This document shows positions 55,503 through 64,000 of a DNA stretch of 64,000 bases, piece after piece. Position 1 is the stretch's first letter. Each line of letters opens with the position of its first letter. The notes under the pieces are model-generated. The model had not been told where the DNA came from and did not search any database. It was given only the letters and a program-made list of their open reading frames with translations. Source of the DNA: Salinisphaeraceae bacterium. Its GTDB lineage: Bacteria; Pseudomonadota; Gammaproteobacteria; Nevskiales; Salinisphaeraceae. Location: assembly GCA_002683405.1 (NCBI GenBank), contig NYTH01000003.1, positions 24,987-88,986 of the forward strand, in the 5' to 3' direction. A program made the translations under genes and the position numbers.

Positions 55503-56197
55503 GCGCGGCGCAGAGCCAGCTCGCCCTGGATGTCGCGCTGCGCGATTTTCCGGATCTGACCACCATGGTCGCCGGGCCCAACGGCCAGGCGATCACTGCT
55601 GCTTGTCACCTGCTTGATCAGCCCGGTCAGATGCTGATCTGGGGCGCGCCTGCCACCGGCAAGAGCACGCTGCTGCAGGCCCTGGCGCGTTACGCCACCG
55701 AGAAGCAGCAGGCCGCCGCCTATCTATCCCTGTCGCGCGGGCCCGTGCCGTCGGCGGCTCTGCTGGCCGGACTGGAGACGCTCCAGCTGGTGTGCCTGGA
55801 CGATATTTCCGACGTGGCCGGTGAGCGTGAGGAAGAAATCCGCCTGGTGGAACTGATCAACCGCGTGCGGGCGGGCGGCGGCGCGCTGCTGATGAGCAGT
55901 CGGCGGCCGCCGGCCCGATTCGAGCCGGTCACGCCCGATCTGCAATCACGGCTGGGCTGGGGATTGGTCTACGAACTGGCGCCACTGGACGATGACGACA
56001 AGGCAAAGCTGCTGCGTCGCCGGGCCGCTGCGCGCGGACTGACGCTGTCCGAAGAGGCCGCCCGCTACCTGATGCGCAGGCGGTCACGCGATCTGCACGG
56101 CCTGATGACCGCGCTCGAGCGGCTGGACAGCGCCTCGCTCGCGGCGAAACGCCGCCTGACCATTCCGTTCATTCGCGAAGTGCTGGGCGGTGACTGA
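55499..56197 (+). CDS. hda: DnaA regulatory inactivator Hda
   Basis: This 232-residue AAA+ protein is homologous to DnaA domain III and lacks a DNA-binding domain; with the sliding clamp it drives hydrolysis of DnaA-ATP. A clamp-binding QLALDV lies near residue 6; Walker A is GAPATGKSTLLQALA and Walker B LVCLDDISDVAGE. Other AAA+ elements such as SRRPPARFE are intact. Confidence 0.93.
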   Translation: MSAAQSQLALDVALRDFPDLTTMVAGPNGQAITAACHLLDQPGQMLIWGAPATGKSTLLQALARYATEKQQAAAYLSLSRGPVPSAALLAGLETLQLVCLDDISDVAGEREEEIRLVELINRVRAGGGALLMSSRRPPARFEPVTPDLQSRLGWGLVYELAPLDDDDKAKLLRRRAAARGLTLSEEAARYLMRRRSRDLHGLMTALERLDSASLAAKRRLTIPFIREVLGGD

Positions 56198-57077
56198 CGG
56201 CCTGTGCCGAAGGCGCGTCGCTGGCCGCATGGTCATGGCCACGCTGTGCGGGCTGTGGCTCGGCGTCGCCTCGGCAGCCGATCTGCTCTGGCGAGTCGAG
56301 GGGGGCGCCGGTACCGCCTATCTGGCGGGGTCGGTGCACCTGTTGCCGCCCGAGGCCTATCCGCTGCCGGCCAGTTTCGAGCAGGCCTACCGGCGCGCCG
56401 ATCGGCTGGTCTTCGAGACCGATATGGGGGCGCTGAACAACCCCGCCACGCAGATGCAGCTGCTGTCGGCCGCCACGCTGCCCGCCGGTCAGACGCTGTC
56501 CGAGCGTTTGCCCGCGGATCTGCGAACGCGTCTTGAATCTCGCCTGAAGGACGGCAGCATGCCGCTGGCGCTGGTGGACGGTTTCAGGCCCTGGTTCGCG
56601 GCCGTGATGCTCGAAATGACGCTGTTCATGAACAGCGGCTACCGCCCGGACCTGGGGCTGGATCAGCACTTTTACGATCGAGCCCGTGCAGACGGCAAGT
56701 CGATCGAGTCGCTGGAGCCGATCGCCGGGCACCTGGAGATTCTGACCGGCATGACGGAGGCCGAGCAGCAGAATTTCCTGGCGGCGACACTGGCGGAGCT
56801 TGAGCGGCTGGAAGACGCGCCGGCGCAGCTGTTCGAGCTGTGGCGCCAGGGTGACGTGGCGGGACTGGAGGCGCTCATGCTCGATAGCCGGCAGCGCTAC
56901 CCGGGATTTCACGAGTGCCTGATAGCCTCGCGCAATCGCCAGTGGGTCAAGCGTATACGGAGCATGCTGGCCGAGGGAGACATCGTGATGGTTGTGGTCG
57001 GCGCCATACACCTGATCGGCGAAGACGGCCTGCCGGCACGATTGCGGGCCGCGGGCTTCCGGGCCGTGCAGCAGTAG
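56190..57077 (+). CDS. TraB/GumN family protein
   Basis: A 295-residue protein starting with GTG inside the hda end. Signal-like segment (about 14-30), then TAYLAGSVHLLPPEAY with the conserved GxxH motif, FETDMG, and the C-terminal DIVMVVVGAIHLIGEDGL with a second GxxH. Family members are proposed metal-dependent hydrolases; activity is unproven. Confidence 0.88.
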   Translation: MTDGLCRRRVAGRMVMATLCGLWLGVASAADLLWRVEGGAGTAYLAGSVHLLPPEAYPLPASFEQAYRRADRLVFETDMGALNNPATQMQLLSAATLPAGQTLSERLPADLRTRLESRLKDGSMPLALVDGFRPWFAAVMLEMTLFMNSGYRPDLGLDQHFYDRARADGKSIESLEPIAGHLEILTGMTEAEQQNFLAATLAELERLEDAPAQLFELWRQGDVAGLEALMLDSRQRYPGFHECLIASRNRQWVKRIRSMLAEGDIVMVVVGAIHLIGEDGLPARLRAAGFRAVQQ

Positions 57078-57089
57078 CCCGCGCCGGCG

Positions 57090-58388
<1,299 letters not shown>

Positions 58389-58461
58389 GCGGCGCACCCG
58401 TGAACAAAAAAGATATTGAACGGTTGATCCTGTGACCGCGCCGACGCGACCGGTATTCGGA

Positions 58462-59055
58462 CTATTGCGGATACCAGTGCCTGCGCAGGGCGGTGTTGAT
58501 GCGCGCAGGATACCAGTACTGCCCCAGGCTGCCGTTGTACCGCGCCAGCGCCCGCGAGAGATTGCCGTCTTCCTTGTCCAGGTAGAAGCGCAGGATGGTG
58601 CAGCCGTAGCGCAGGTTGGTGTCCAGGTCGAACAGGTTGTCTTCGGGCCGGCCGATTTCGTCCATCCAGAAGGGCATCACCTGCATCAGCCCGCGGGCCC
58701 CGGCCGACGAGATGGCAAAGCGGTTGAAGGCCGATTCTACGTGGATGACCGCGAGCACCAGCTCGGGCTTCAGGCCGGCCAGGGCGGCCTCGCGGTGCAC
58801 GGCCCGCAGCAGCGTGAGCCGGCGTTCGGCATCGGGCAGGCGTCGGGCCAGCCGGGTGGACATGTCGAGTAGCCAGACTTCCGCTTCAAAGCGGTTGGCA
58901 AAGCTGTCCGCCTGACCCACGGCGTTGACCAGTGCCTGGCGCAGTTCGGGATCGGGCGCCGGGCCGGCCGGCGTCTGCGCCGCCGCGCTGCCGGCCAGGA
59001 CCAGCAGCGCGGCCGCGGTCAGCCGGGCCCGTCTTGCGTAGCGTCCATTGACCAT
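58462..59055 (-). CDS. Lytic transglycosylase (SLT family)
   Basis: This 197-residue periplasmic enzyme cleaves peptidoglycan glycan strands. Signal peptide about 1-26. The SLT domain has the catalytic Glu in [19 protein letters not shown], then [14 protein letters not shown] and [15 protein letters not shown]. Start overlaps the end of proS by 37 bases, so they are probably cotranscribed. Confidence 0.92.
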   Translation of the reverse strand: MVNGRYARRARLTAAALLVLAGSAAAQTPAGPAPDPELRQALVNAVGQADSFANRFEAEVWLLDMSTRLARRLPDAERRLTLLRAVHREAALAGLKPELVLAVIHVESAFNRFAISSAGARGLMQVMPFWMDEIGRPEDNLFDLDTNLRYGCTILRFYLDKEDGNLSRALARYNGSLGQYWYPARINTALRRHWYPQ

Positions 59056-60770
59056 GCGGCGTCGCGCTTTTCCCCGATAAGTCGAACAATGGCGTCGATA
59101 TCCAGCGGGATATCGCTGTTTTCGTTATCGGCGCGATGACGGTATTCGACAGTGCCGGCTTCCAGACCGCGATCGCCGATGACGATGCGGTGCGGCACGC
59201 CGATAAGCTCGGCGTCGGCGAACATGGGGCCCGGCCGCAGGCCGCGATCGTCCAGCGCCACGTCGATACCGCGTTCCCGACACTGCGTGTAGAGGGTTTC
59301 GCAGGCTTCGCGCACGGCCTGCGACTTGTCTGCCTTGATGGGGATGATGACCAGCTCGAAGGGCGCAAGGGCCTGCGGCCAGCGAATGCCCGCGTCGTCG
59401 TGCCCCTGCTCGATGGCGGCGCCGACAATGCGGCTGACGCCGATGCCGTAGCAGCCCATCTCCGGTGTCACCGGCTTGCCGTTCTCGCCCAGCACCGACA
59501 GTCCCAGCGCCTGGCTGTACTTGTTGCCCAGCTGGAAGATGTGGCCGACCTCGATACCGCGCAGAATCTGCAGTCGGCCCTGTCCGTCCGGGCTGGGATC
59601 GCCCGCCACGGCCTCGCGCAGGTCGGCCCATTCGGGTTCGGGCAGATCGCGCCCCCAGTTCACGCCGGTCAGATGCCGGCCGTCCTGGTTGGCGCCGGTG
59701 ACCCAGTCGGCGCTGGCCTGCAGCGCATGATCGGCCACAACGCGGACGGTCGCGCCCATCGGACCCAGCGACCCCGGCCCCGCGCCGAAACGGGCGCGGA
59801 TGCGCTCCTCGCCCGTGAATCGCAGCGGTGACACCACGCCCGGCAGCTTTTCGGCCTTGATCTCGTTGAGGCGATGGTCGCCGCGCAGGAGCAGCAGAAC
59901 CGGCTCGTTCTCGTCGCCGTCCACCACGACGGCCTTGGCCGTGGTCTCGGCGGGAATATTCAGCCGCTCGCACAGCGCCTCGATGGTCTGGATGCCGGGC
60001 GTGTCGATGCCCTGGAGTTCGGCGGTCGGCGCCGGCCGGGGCATGCTCGGCGCCGGCAGTTCGGCGGCCTCCACGTTGGCCGCGTACTCGCTGCCGTCGG
60101 ATACGGCCAGGGCATCCTCGCCGGAGTTGGCCAGCACGTGGAACTCCTCGCTCAGCCGTCCGCCGATCGCGCCGCTGTCGGCCGCCACGATCCGGAAGGA
60201 CAGCCCCAGACGCTCGAATATCCGCGTATAGGCGGCGCGCATGTTCTGATACTCGCGGTCCAGGTCCGCCGCGTCGAGGTGGAAGGAGTAGGCGTCCTTC
60301 ATGATGAACTCGCGCGCTCGCATGACGCCGAACCGCGGCCGGATTTCATCGCGGAACTTGGTCTGGATCTGATAGAGATTGACGGGCAGCTGCTTGTAGC
60401 TGGCGTAGTCGCGCCGGACCAGGTCGGTGACTACTTCCTCGTGCGTGGGGCCGAAACAGAAGCGACGCTCGTGCCGGTCCTGCAGGCGCAGCATCAGATC
60501 GCCCATCACATCCCAGCGGCCCGATTCCTGCCACAGTTCGGCCGGCTGGACCGCCGGCATCAGGACTTCCAGCGCACCCGCCGCGTTCATTTCCTCGCGT
60601 ACGATGGCCTCGACCTTGCGCAGCACGCGCAGGCCCAGCGGGGTCCAGCTGTACAGGCCGGCGGCCAGCTTGCGGATCATGCCGGCCCGCAGCATGAGCT
60701 GGTGACTCACGATCTCCGCGTCGGCGGGCGTTTCCTTTGTGGTAAACAGGGGGAAGCGAGACAGTCGCAC
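59019..60770 (-). CDS. proS: Prolyl-tRNA synthetase
   Basis: This 583-residue class II synthetase has the family start [20 protein letters not shown], motif 2 region [19 protein letters not shown], an inserted editing domain around 225-400, motif 3 [13 protein letters not shown] near 435 and the anticodon domain at the end. A GTG at 60770 matches the usual N-terminus better than the ATG at 60827. Confidence 0.97.
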   Translation of the reverse strand: MRLSRFPLFTTKETPADAEIVSHQLMLRAGMIRKLAAGLYSWTPLGLRVLRKVEAIVREEMNAAGALEVLMPAVQPAELWQESGRWDVMGDLMLRLQDRHERRFCFGPTHEEVVTDLVRRDYASYKQLPVNLYQIQTKFRDEIRPRFGVMRAREFIMKDAYSFHLDAADLDREYQNMRAAYTRIFERLGLSFRIVAADSGAIGGRLSEEFHVLANSGEDALAVSDGSEYAANVEAAELPAPSMPRPAPTAELQGIDTPGIQTIEALCERLNIPAETTAKAVVVDGDENEPVLLLLRGDHRLNEIKAEKLPGVVSPLRFTGEERIRARFGAGPGSLGPMGATVRVVADHALQASADWVTGANQDGRHLTGVNWGRDLPEPEWADLREAVAGDPSPDGQGRLQILRGIEVGHIFQLGNKYSQALGLSVLGENGKPVTPEMGCYGIGVSRIVGAAIEQGHDDAGIRWPQALAPFELVIIPIKADKSQAVREACETLYTQCRERGIDVALDDRGLRPGPMFADAELIGVPHRIVIGDRGLEAGTVEYRHRADNENSDIPLDIDAIVRLIGEKRDAAWSMDATQDGPG

Positions 60771-60842
60771 GGCGAAAACCTGATTGGCTGGGAAAACGGG
60801 CCCGGATTCTAACTGGTCGGACATCAAGAAGCAGCGCGCATC

Positions 60843-61727
60843 ATGGATTCATCGTTCAGCCTGGAGGCCTGGCAGGGATTGGGCGGCATGCACCGGTTTG
60901 ACGGTCACGCCGTCTTTGCCGCCCGCCGCGGGGCGCAGGGTGCGCCGCCGCTGGTGCTGATTCACGGCTTTCCCACGGCCTCATGGGACTGGCACAAGCT
61001 CTGGCTGGCGCTGGTCGGTCGATTCGACTGCCTGGCGCCCGACCTGCTGGGCTTCGGCTTCTCGGCCAAACCCTGCTGGCGCCAATACAGCATTCTGGAG
61101 CAGGCCGACCTGGTGGAATCGCTGGCCGACGCGGCAGGCTTCGAGCGCTACCAGGTGCTCGCGCATGATTACGGCGACACCGTGGCTCAGGAGCTGCTGG
61201 CTCGTGATGCCGAGCGCGCCGCGCGCGGCGAGGCGCGCCGGCTGAAGCGAGTCTGCCTGCTCAATGGCGGCCTGTTCCCCGAGGTGCATCGGCCGCGGCC
61301 GGTGCAGACGCTGCTGGCGGGTCCGCTCGGCTGGCTGGTGGTCAGGCTGCTGACCGAGCGTGCGTTTCGCCATAGCATGCGGCAGATATTCGGCGCGCAG
61401 ACGCCGCCGTCGGAGGCCGAACTGGCGACGTTCTGGACACTGGCGCGGCACAACGGCGGGCTGCGCGTGTATCACCGGCTGATCCGGTACATGGCAGAGC
61501 GGCGCACGCACCGGGACCGCTGGGTGGGCGCGCTGATCGACGCGGCCGTTCCGCTGCGGTTCATCAACGGCGCGCAGGATCCGGTATCAGGCTGGCACAT
61601 GGCCGAGCGGTATCGGGAACTGCTGCCCTGGGCCGATATTCGCACGCTGGATTGCGGGCACTACCCGCAGCTCGAAGCGCCGCAGGAATGCCTGCAGGCC
61701 ATACTGGAATTTCTGGATGCGGACTGA
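60843..61727 (+). CDS. Alpha/beta hydrolase with Asp nucleophile (epoxide hydrolase/dehalogenase-like)
   Basis: This 294-residue protein has the oxyanion [10 protein letters not shown] near 40, an [14 protein letters not shown] strand, [11 protein letters not shown] (nucleophile position holds Asp, not Ser) near 105, a [12 protein letters not shown] acid and a [10 protein letters not shown] catalytic His. The Asp nucleophile fits epoxide hydrolases or haloalkane dehalogenases. Substrate unknown. Divergent from proS and overlapping the NlpC gene start. Confidence 0.87.
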   Translation: MDSSFSLEAWQGLGGMHRFDGHAVFAARRGAQGAPPLVLIHGFPTASWDWHKLWLALVGRFDCLAPDLLGFGFSAKPCWRQYSILEQADLVESLADAAGFERYQVLAHDYGDTVAQELLARDAERAARGEARRLKRVCLLNGGLFPEVHRPRPVQTLLAGPLGWLVVRLLTERAFRHSMRQIFGAQTPPSEAELATFWTLARHNGGLRVYHRLIRYMAERRTHRDRWVGALIDAAVPLRFINGAQDPVSGWHMAERYRELLPWADIRTLDCGHYPQLEAPQECLQAILEFLDAD

Positions 61728-62292
61728 CTCGGGCACAGACTTCGAATCAAGCGTGCCGGCTGGCCGGTCGGCTCTGGTTGCGGCGCTGCTGGCGGCAGCG
61801 CTTCTGGCCGGCTGCGGGGGCAGCCAGAGCGTGCGTCCGTCCGGCGGATACGGCCCGCCGCCCGTGCCGCAGACGCTGACGTCGCGTGATCTTGCCCTGC
61901 GCGCGGCGCTTTACGAGCAGTTCGAATTCTGGCGCGGCACGCCGTATCGGTTCGGCGGCATGAGCCAGGCGGGTCTGGACTGCTCCGCGCTGGTGCTGTT
62001 GACCTTCCAGTCCATCCTGAACGTGGCCCTGCCGCGCGTGACCGGCGACCAGGTGCATCTGGGTGAGCGGGTGCCCAGAGGCCACTGGCGCCCCGGGGAC
62101 CTGATTTTCTTCCGCACCGGCGGCAAGAGCCGGCACGTGGGCATTTATCTGGAGGAAGGCCGGTTCATGCACGCCTCGACCAGCCAGGGCGTCATCATAT
62201 CCAGCGTGCAAAATCCCTACTGGGCGGGACACTACTGGCAGACACGACGCCTGCCGGAATCGTGGCGGAACCGGGTGCGGGTTACTCCATGA
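61717..62292 (+). CDS. NlpC/P60 family lipoprotein peptidase
   Basis: This 191-residue protein has a lipobox LLAGC near residue 33, then a DL-endopeptidase domain: GTPYRFGGMSQAGLDCSALVL (catalytic Cys), WRPGDLIFFRT, RHVGIYLEEGRF (catalytic His). Cleaves peptidoglycan stems. The end overlaps the convergent JAMM gene by 11 bases. Confidence 0.92.
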   Translation: MRTDSGTDFESSVPAGRSALVAALLAAALLAGCGGSQSVRPSGGYGPPPVPQTLTSRDLALRAALYEQFEFWRGTPYRFGGMSQAGLDCSALVLLTFQSILNVALPRVTGDQVHLGERVPRGHWRPGDLIFFRTGGKSRHVGIYLEEGRFMHASTSQGVIISSVQNPYWAGHYWQTRRLPESWRNRVRVTP

Positions 62293-62692
62293 CGCGCAGC
62301 GTGACTTCGCGCGCCCGGCCGTCAACCGACTGCCAGCCGCGCATTTCCAGCACGCCCTTGATGTTCAGCGAAATAATCAGCAGCAGCGCGTCCGGATAGC
62401 CCAGTTCCTCGATGTCCCGGGACGAGGGCTCGGGCGGCGTCGACGGATGGGAATGATAAATGGCCAGCAGGCTCTGGCCCGCTTCGCGCATGTCGCGCAG
62501 CGCGTCGATCTGTTCCTGATTGTCCATCACGAAGGCGGTAGCGGGGTCGCTGGCGCGGTTGGTCACCGGATAAAGCGCTACCGGCGCGCCGTCCACGCCG
62601 GCCAGCAGCCCGCAGACCTCCACGTCGGGGCGCTTCTGGGCTTCGAACAGAAGCCGGGTAGCCAAGGGCCTGGGTATGGTCAATGCCTGCAA
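62282..62692 (-). CDS. JAMM/MPN domain metallopeptidase (M67 family)
   Basis: This 136-residue protein has the full JAMM set: VEVCGLLAG (Glu), YHSHPSTPPEPSSRDIEELG (His-x-His, later Ser/Asp). Bacterial members cleave isopeptide-like bonds or process sulfur-carrier proteins. The pairing with an NlpC/P60 gene recalls phage tail proteases, but here the genes are convergent and separate. Role unknown. Confidence 0.88.
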   Translation of the reverse strand: MQALTIPRPLATRLLFEAQKRPDVEVCGLLAGVDGAPVALYPVTNRASDPATAFVMDNQEQIDALRDMREAGQSLLAIYHSHPSTPPEPSSRDIEELGYPDALLLIISLNIKGVLEMRGWQSVDGRAREVTLRVME

Positions 62693-62897
62693 GGTTCTCC
62701 CCTTTCCAAACGGTGTGGCGCGCGGCAGCCGTCACGGGTGCATGATAAAGCCTCGGTGCCGCGCGGGCACGGCGGCGCCGGGGCTCAGGGGGAATCCCCA
62801 GGTCGACTACCCGCTTCGCCGGGTGGTTTGAGGCTCGGCAGCAGGGTCTACTGAGTCGGGCCGTCGGGCGGTTCGTTCTGCGATACAACCGGACGCC

Positions 62898-62927
62898 ACC
62901 GCGCCAATCCCTGCCGGCGCGGTTTTT
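62898..62927 (+). terminator. Terminator-like hairpin 1
   Basis: Stem ACCGCGCC / GGCGCGGT with a ten-base loop is followed by five T. Confidence 0.7.
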
Positions 62928-62930
62928 CAG

Positions 62931-62951
62931 CCCCCGCCTGGCGGGGGTTTT
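62931..62951 (+). terminator. Terminator-like hairpin 2
   Basis: Stem CCCCCGC / GCGGGGG with a three-base loop is followed by TTTT; four bases after hairpin 1. Confidence 0.75.
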
Positions 62952-62981
62952 CCTGTCCGGCTTCGGTCTGGATTGAACGCC

Positions 62982-63095
62982 ATGGGCCTGGCGGCTGCGC
63001 GTTCGATTGCCGAGGAGCACGGCGGCCTCTTGTGGGCCGAGACCACCGGCATCGGGGGCATCATCATGTGTCCGCGGCTGCCGGTTGCCGGCTGA
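62982..63095 (+). pseudogene. Histidine-kinase C-terminal remnant
   Basis: A 37-codon frame from ATG 62982 to TGA 63093-63095 encodes MGLAAARSIAEEHGGLLWAE followed by a short segment and RLPVAG. This corresponds to the G2 box and last strands of a sensor-kinase ATPase domain (family consensus GLGL-I-R-IVE-HGG-LWA). The rest of the kinase is absent, and terminators lie immediately upstream. It faces a FixJ-like regulator on the other strand. Confidence 0.72.
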
Positions 63096-63134
63096 AAGCG
63101 GCGCCGCGGCGTAGCCGTTCGGCCCGGCGACGGA

Positions 63135-63746
63135 TCATGCCTTGTAAACCGACAGGTACATCTTCACCAGGTCGGCGACGGAGTTGGCCTGGCTCTTCTC
63201 CATGAGATGGCCGCGATGCAGCTCGACAGTCTTGTGGGAGATGCCCAGATCCCGGGCAATGACCTTGTTCGACTTGCCGGCCACCACGCCTTCCAGCACA
63301 TCCGTTTCACGCGGGGTAAGGCTGGCCAGACGTGAGCGCACACGGTCGGCCGCGGCGCGATCGCGCAGGCTGCGAATGTCCTGCTCGATGGCCTTGCGGA
63401 CCGTCTCGATCAGCTCCTCGTCATCCACCGGCTTGGTCAGGAAGTCCATGGCGCCCGCCTGCATGGCGCGAACGGCGGCAGTGACGTTGCCGTGGGCGGT
63501 CAGAAATACGATCGGCAGGTGATGCCCGCGGGTATTGAGTTCGGCCTGCAGTTCCAGGCCGCTCATGCCCGGCATGCGCAGATCCAGCACCAGGCAGCCC
63601 GGTCGTCCGCTCTGCCAGGATTCCAGAAAATCCTCCGCGCTGGTGTAGCAGGTCACTTCCAGCGCCACGGATTCGAACAGCGTGGTGAGAGACTCGCAGA
63701 TTGATTCGTCATCATCCACGACTACCACAAGTGGTTCCTCAGACAT
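63135..63746 (-). CDS. FixJ-type two-component response regulator
   Basis: This 203-residue regulator has a receiver domain (VVVVDDDESICESLTTLF; phosphorylated Asp in LVLDLRMPGMSG; TAHGN; TKPVDD with the conserved Lys) and a LuxR-type helix-turn-helix (LTPRETDVLEGVVAGKSN, IARDLGISHKTVELHRGHLMEK). The ATG at 63746 is chosen; upstream frame-open codons to 63818 lack family match. Its cognate kinase is not in the window, except for the remnant downstream. Confidence 0.94.
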   Translation of the reverse strand: MSEEPLVVVVDDDESICESLTTLFESVALEVTCYTSAEDFLESWQSGRPGCLVLDLRMPGMSGLELQAELNTRGHHLPIVFLTAHGNVTAAVRAMQAGAMDFLTKPVDDEELIETVRKAIEQDIRSLRDRAAADRVRSRLASLTPRETDVLEGVVAGKSNKVIARDLGISHKTVELHRGHLMEKSQANSVADLVKMYLSVYKA

Positions 63747-63882
63747 CCCCGCTTGCTCCCGACCCGTCATGTTCTTTCTGGATATCGGCGCACCCCCGGC
63801 CGTGCAGGTACGGCCCACCCCGTTGACCGTTCGTGCCCCGCCTGCAGCCTGCGCGCCCGATATTTTCTACCCCGGCGAATAC

Positions 63883-64000
63883 TACTGTAGTGCGCCACAC
63901 TGTCTGGCCCTTATACCGGCCCCATTTTCCGCCATGCGGCGTTGCACCTCCTCGCCATAGCTACGGCTATGACTCGTCGGTGCGCCTTGCCTGACGAAAA
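63883..64000. mobile_element. MITE-like element, copy 3, cut by the window end
   Basis: Matches the left 118 bases of copies 1 and 2 with few changes (first tip TACTGTAGTGCG). It lies about 135 bases upstream of the response-regulator start and continues past the window. Confidence 0.85.

Larger units (their letters stand above)
62693..62981. other. Non-coding stretch with tandem terminator-like hairpins
   Basis: No gene is supported from 62693 to the kinase remnant. The region is GC-rich with several hairpins and ends in two terminators on the plus strand. It may hold the end of a lost gene or a small RNA. Confidence 0.5.

Noticed and set aside
62693..62897. Riboswitch (cobalamin or glycine type) before the terminators
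   Set aside because: Some GC-rich stems are suggestive, but none of the conserved core boxes could be placed.

Overview
The window is one stretch of a high-GC, Gram-negative chromosome, most likely a gammaproteobacterium. Supporting evidence is the rpsU-yqeY-dnaG-rpoD operon divergent from tsaD, the purM-purN / perM-hda neighbourhood, the apbC-metG-rnfB-nth order, Hsp33, outer-membrane lipoproteins, a DcaP-like trimeric porin and a YcbB/YcbK-type cell-wall pair. Fatty-acid beta-oxidation genes, many thioesterases and a methanethiol methyltransferase gene suggest a free-living, probably aquatic, lipid-using heterotroph. Genus cannot be fixed from sequence alone. No prophage, integrase, CRISPR array or rRNA was seen.

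Layout. 1-774: N-terminal part of a DcaP-like porin cut by the window edge. About 1020-10573: a defence island at the 3' end of a tRNA(CAT) gene, probably tRNA-Ile2. It holds one tightly overlapped minus-strand operon: hsdM, a chimeric rhuM/hsdM-tail ORF, hsdS, an ImmA/IrrE metalloprotease, a DUF4411 PIN-like protein and hsdR. Direct repeats carrying the tRNA 3' end lie at both ends, but no integrase is present. 10.7-20.5 kb: envelope and lipid genes (methanethiol methyltransferase, cytochrome b561-YceI fusion, YceI lipoprotein, phospholipid methyltransferase, phosphatidylserine decarboxylase, membrane-anchored class III aminotransferase plus glycosyltransferase) interspersed with five REP-like paired repeats and a nonsense-interrupted SMR gene. 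20.6-27.4 kb: information-processing and folate genes (rpoD, dnaG, yqeY, rpsU; tsaD, folB, folK). 27.4-40.6 kb: EamA transporter, lipA, a frameshifted yrbL, thiolase and 3-hydroxyacyl-CoA dehydrogenase, a voltage-sensor-like protein, L,D-transpeptidase with a YcbK-like protein, LON-domain protein, enoyl-CoA hydratase, three consecutive thioesterases, and a MOSC protein.

40.6-45.6 kb is bounded by two 163-bp MITE-like elements whose inverted-repeat tips supply the stop codons of three neighbouring genes. Between them are HNH, hslO, a secreted metallopeptidase with a C-terminal sorting-type tail, and two lipoproteins. 45.5-62.7 kb is a dense run of housekeeping genes (PilZ, nth, rnfB, metG, apbC, DUF3108, purN, purM, DUF2066, perM, hda, TraB/GumN, DUF2069, wrbA, arsC-like, lytic transglycosylase, proS, alpha/beta hydrolase, NlpC/P60, JAMM protease). 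62.7-64 kb: tandem terminator-like hairpins, a 37-codon histidine-kinase remnant facing a FixJ-type response regulator, and a third MITE copy running off the window.

How the genes work together: the island is a type I restriction-modification system with an embedded putative toxin-antitoxin-like pair. The envelope genes point to phosphatidylserine > phosphatidylethanolamine > methylated phospholipid chemistry plus glycolipid synthesis. The SDR, thiolase, hydratase and thioesterases cover most of one beta-oxidation cycle. The ORF ends that coincide with MITE tips, the rhuM/hsdM chimera, the pentanucleotide-associated yrbL frameshift and the tRNA-bounded island are the most unusual observations.
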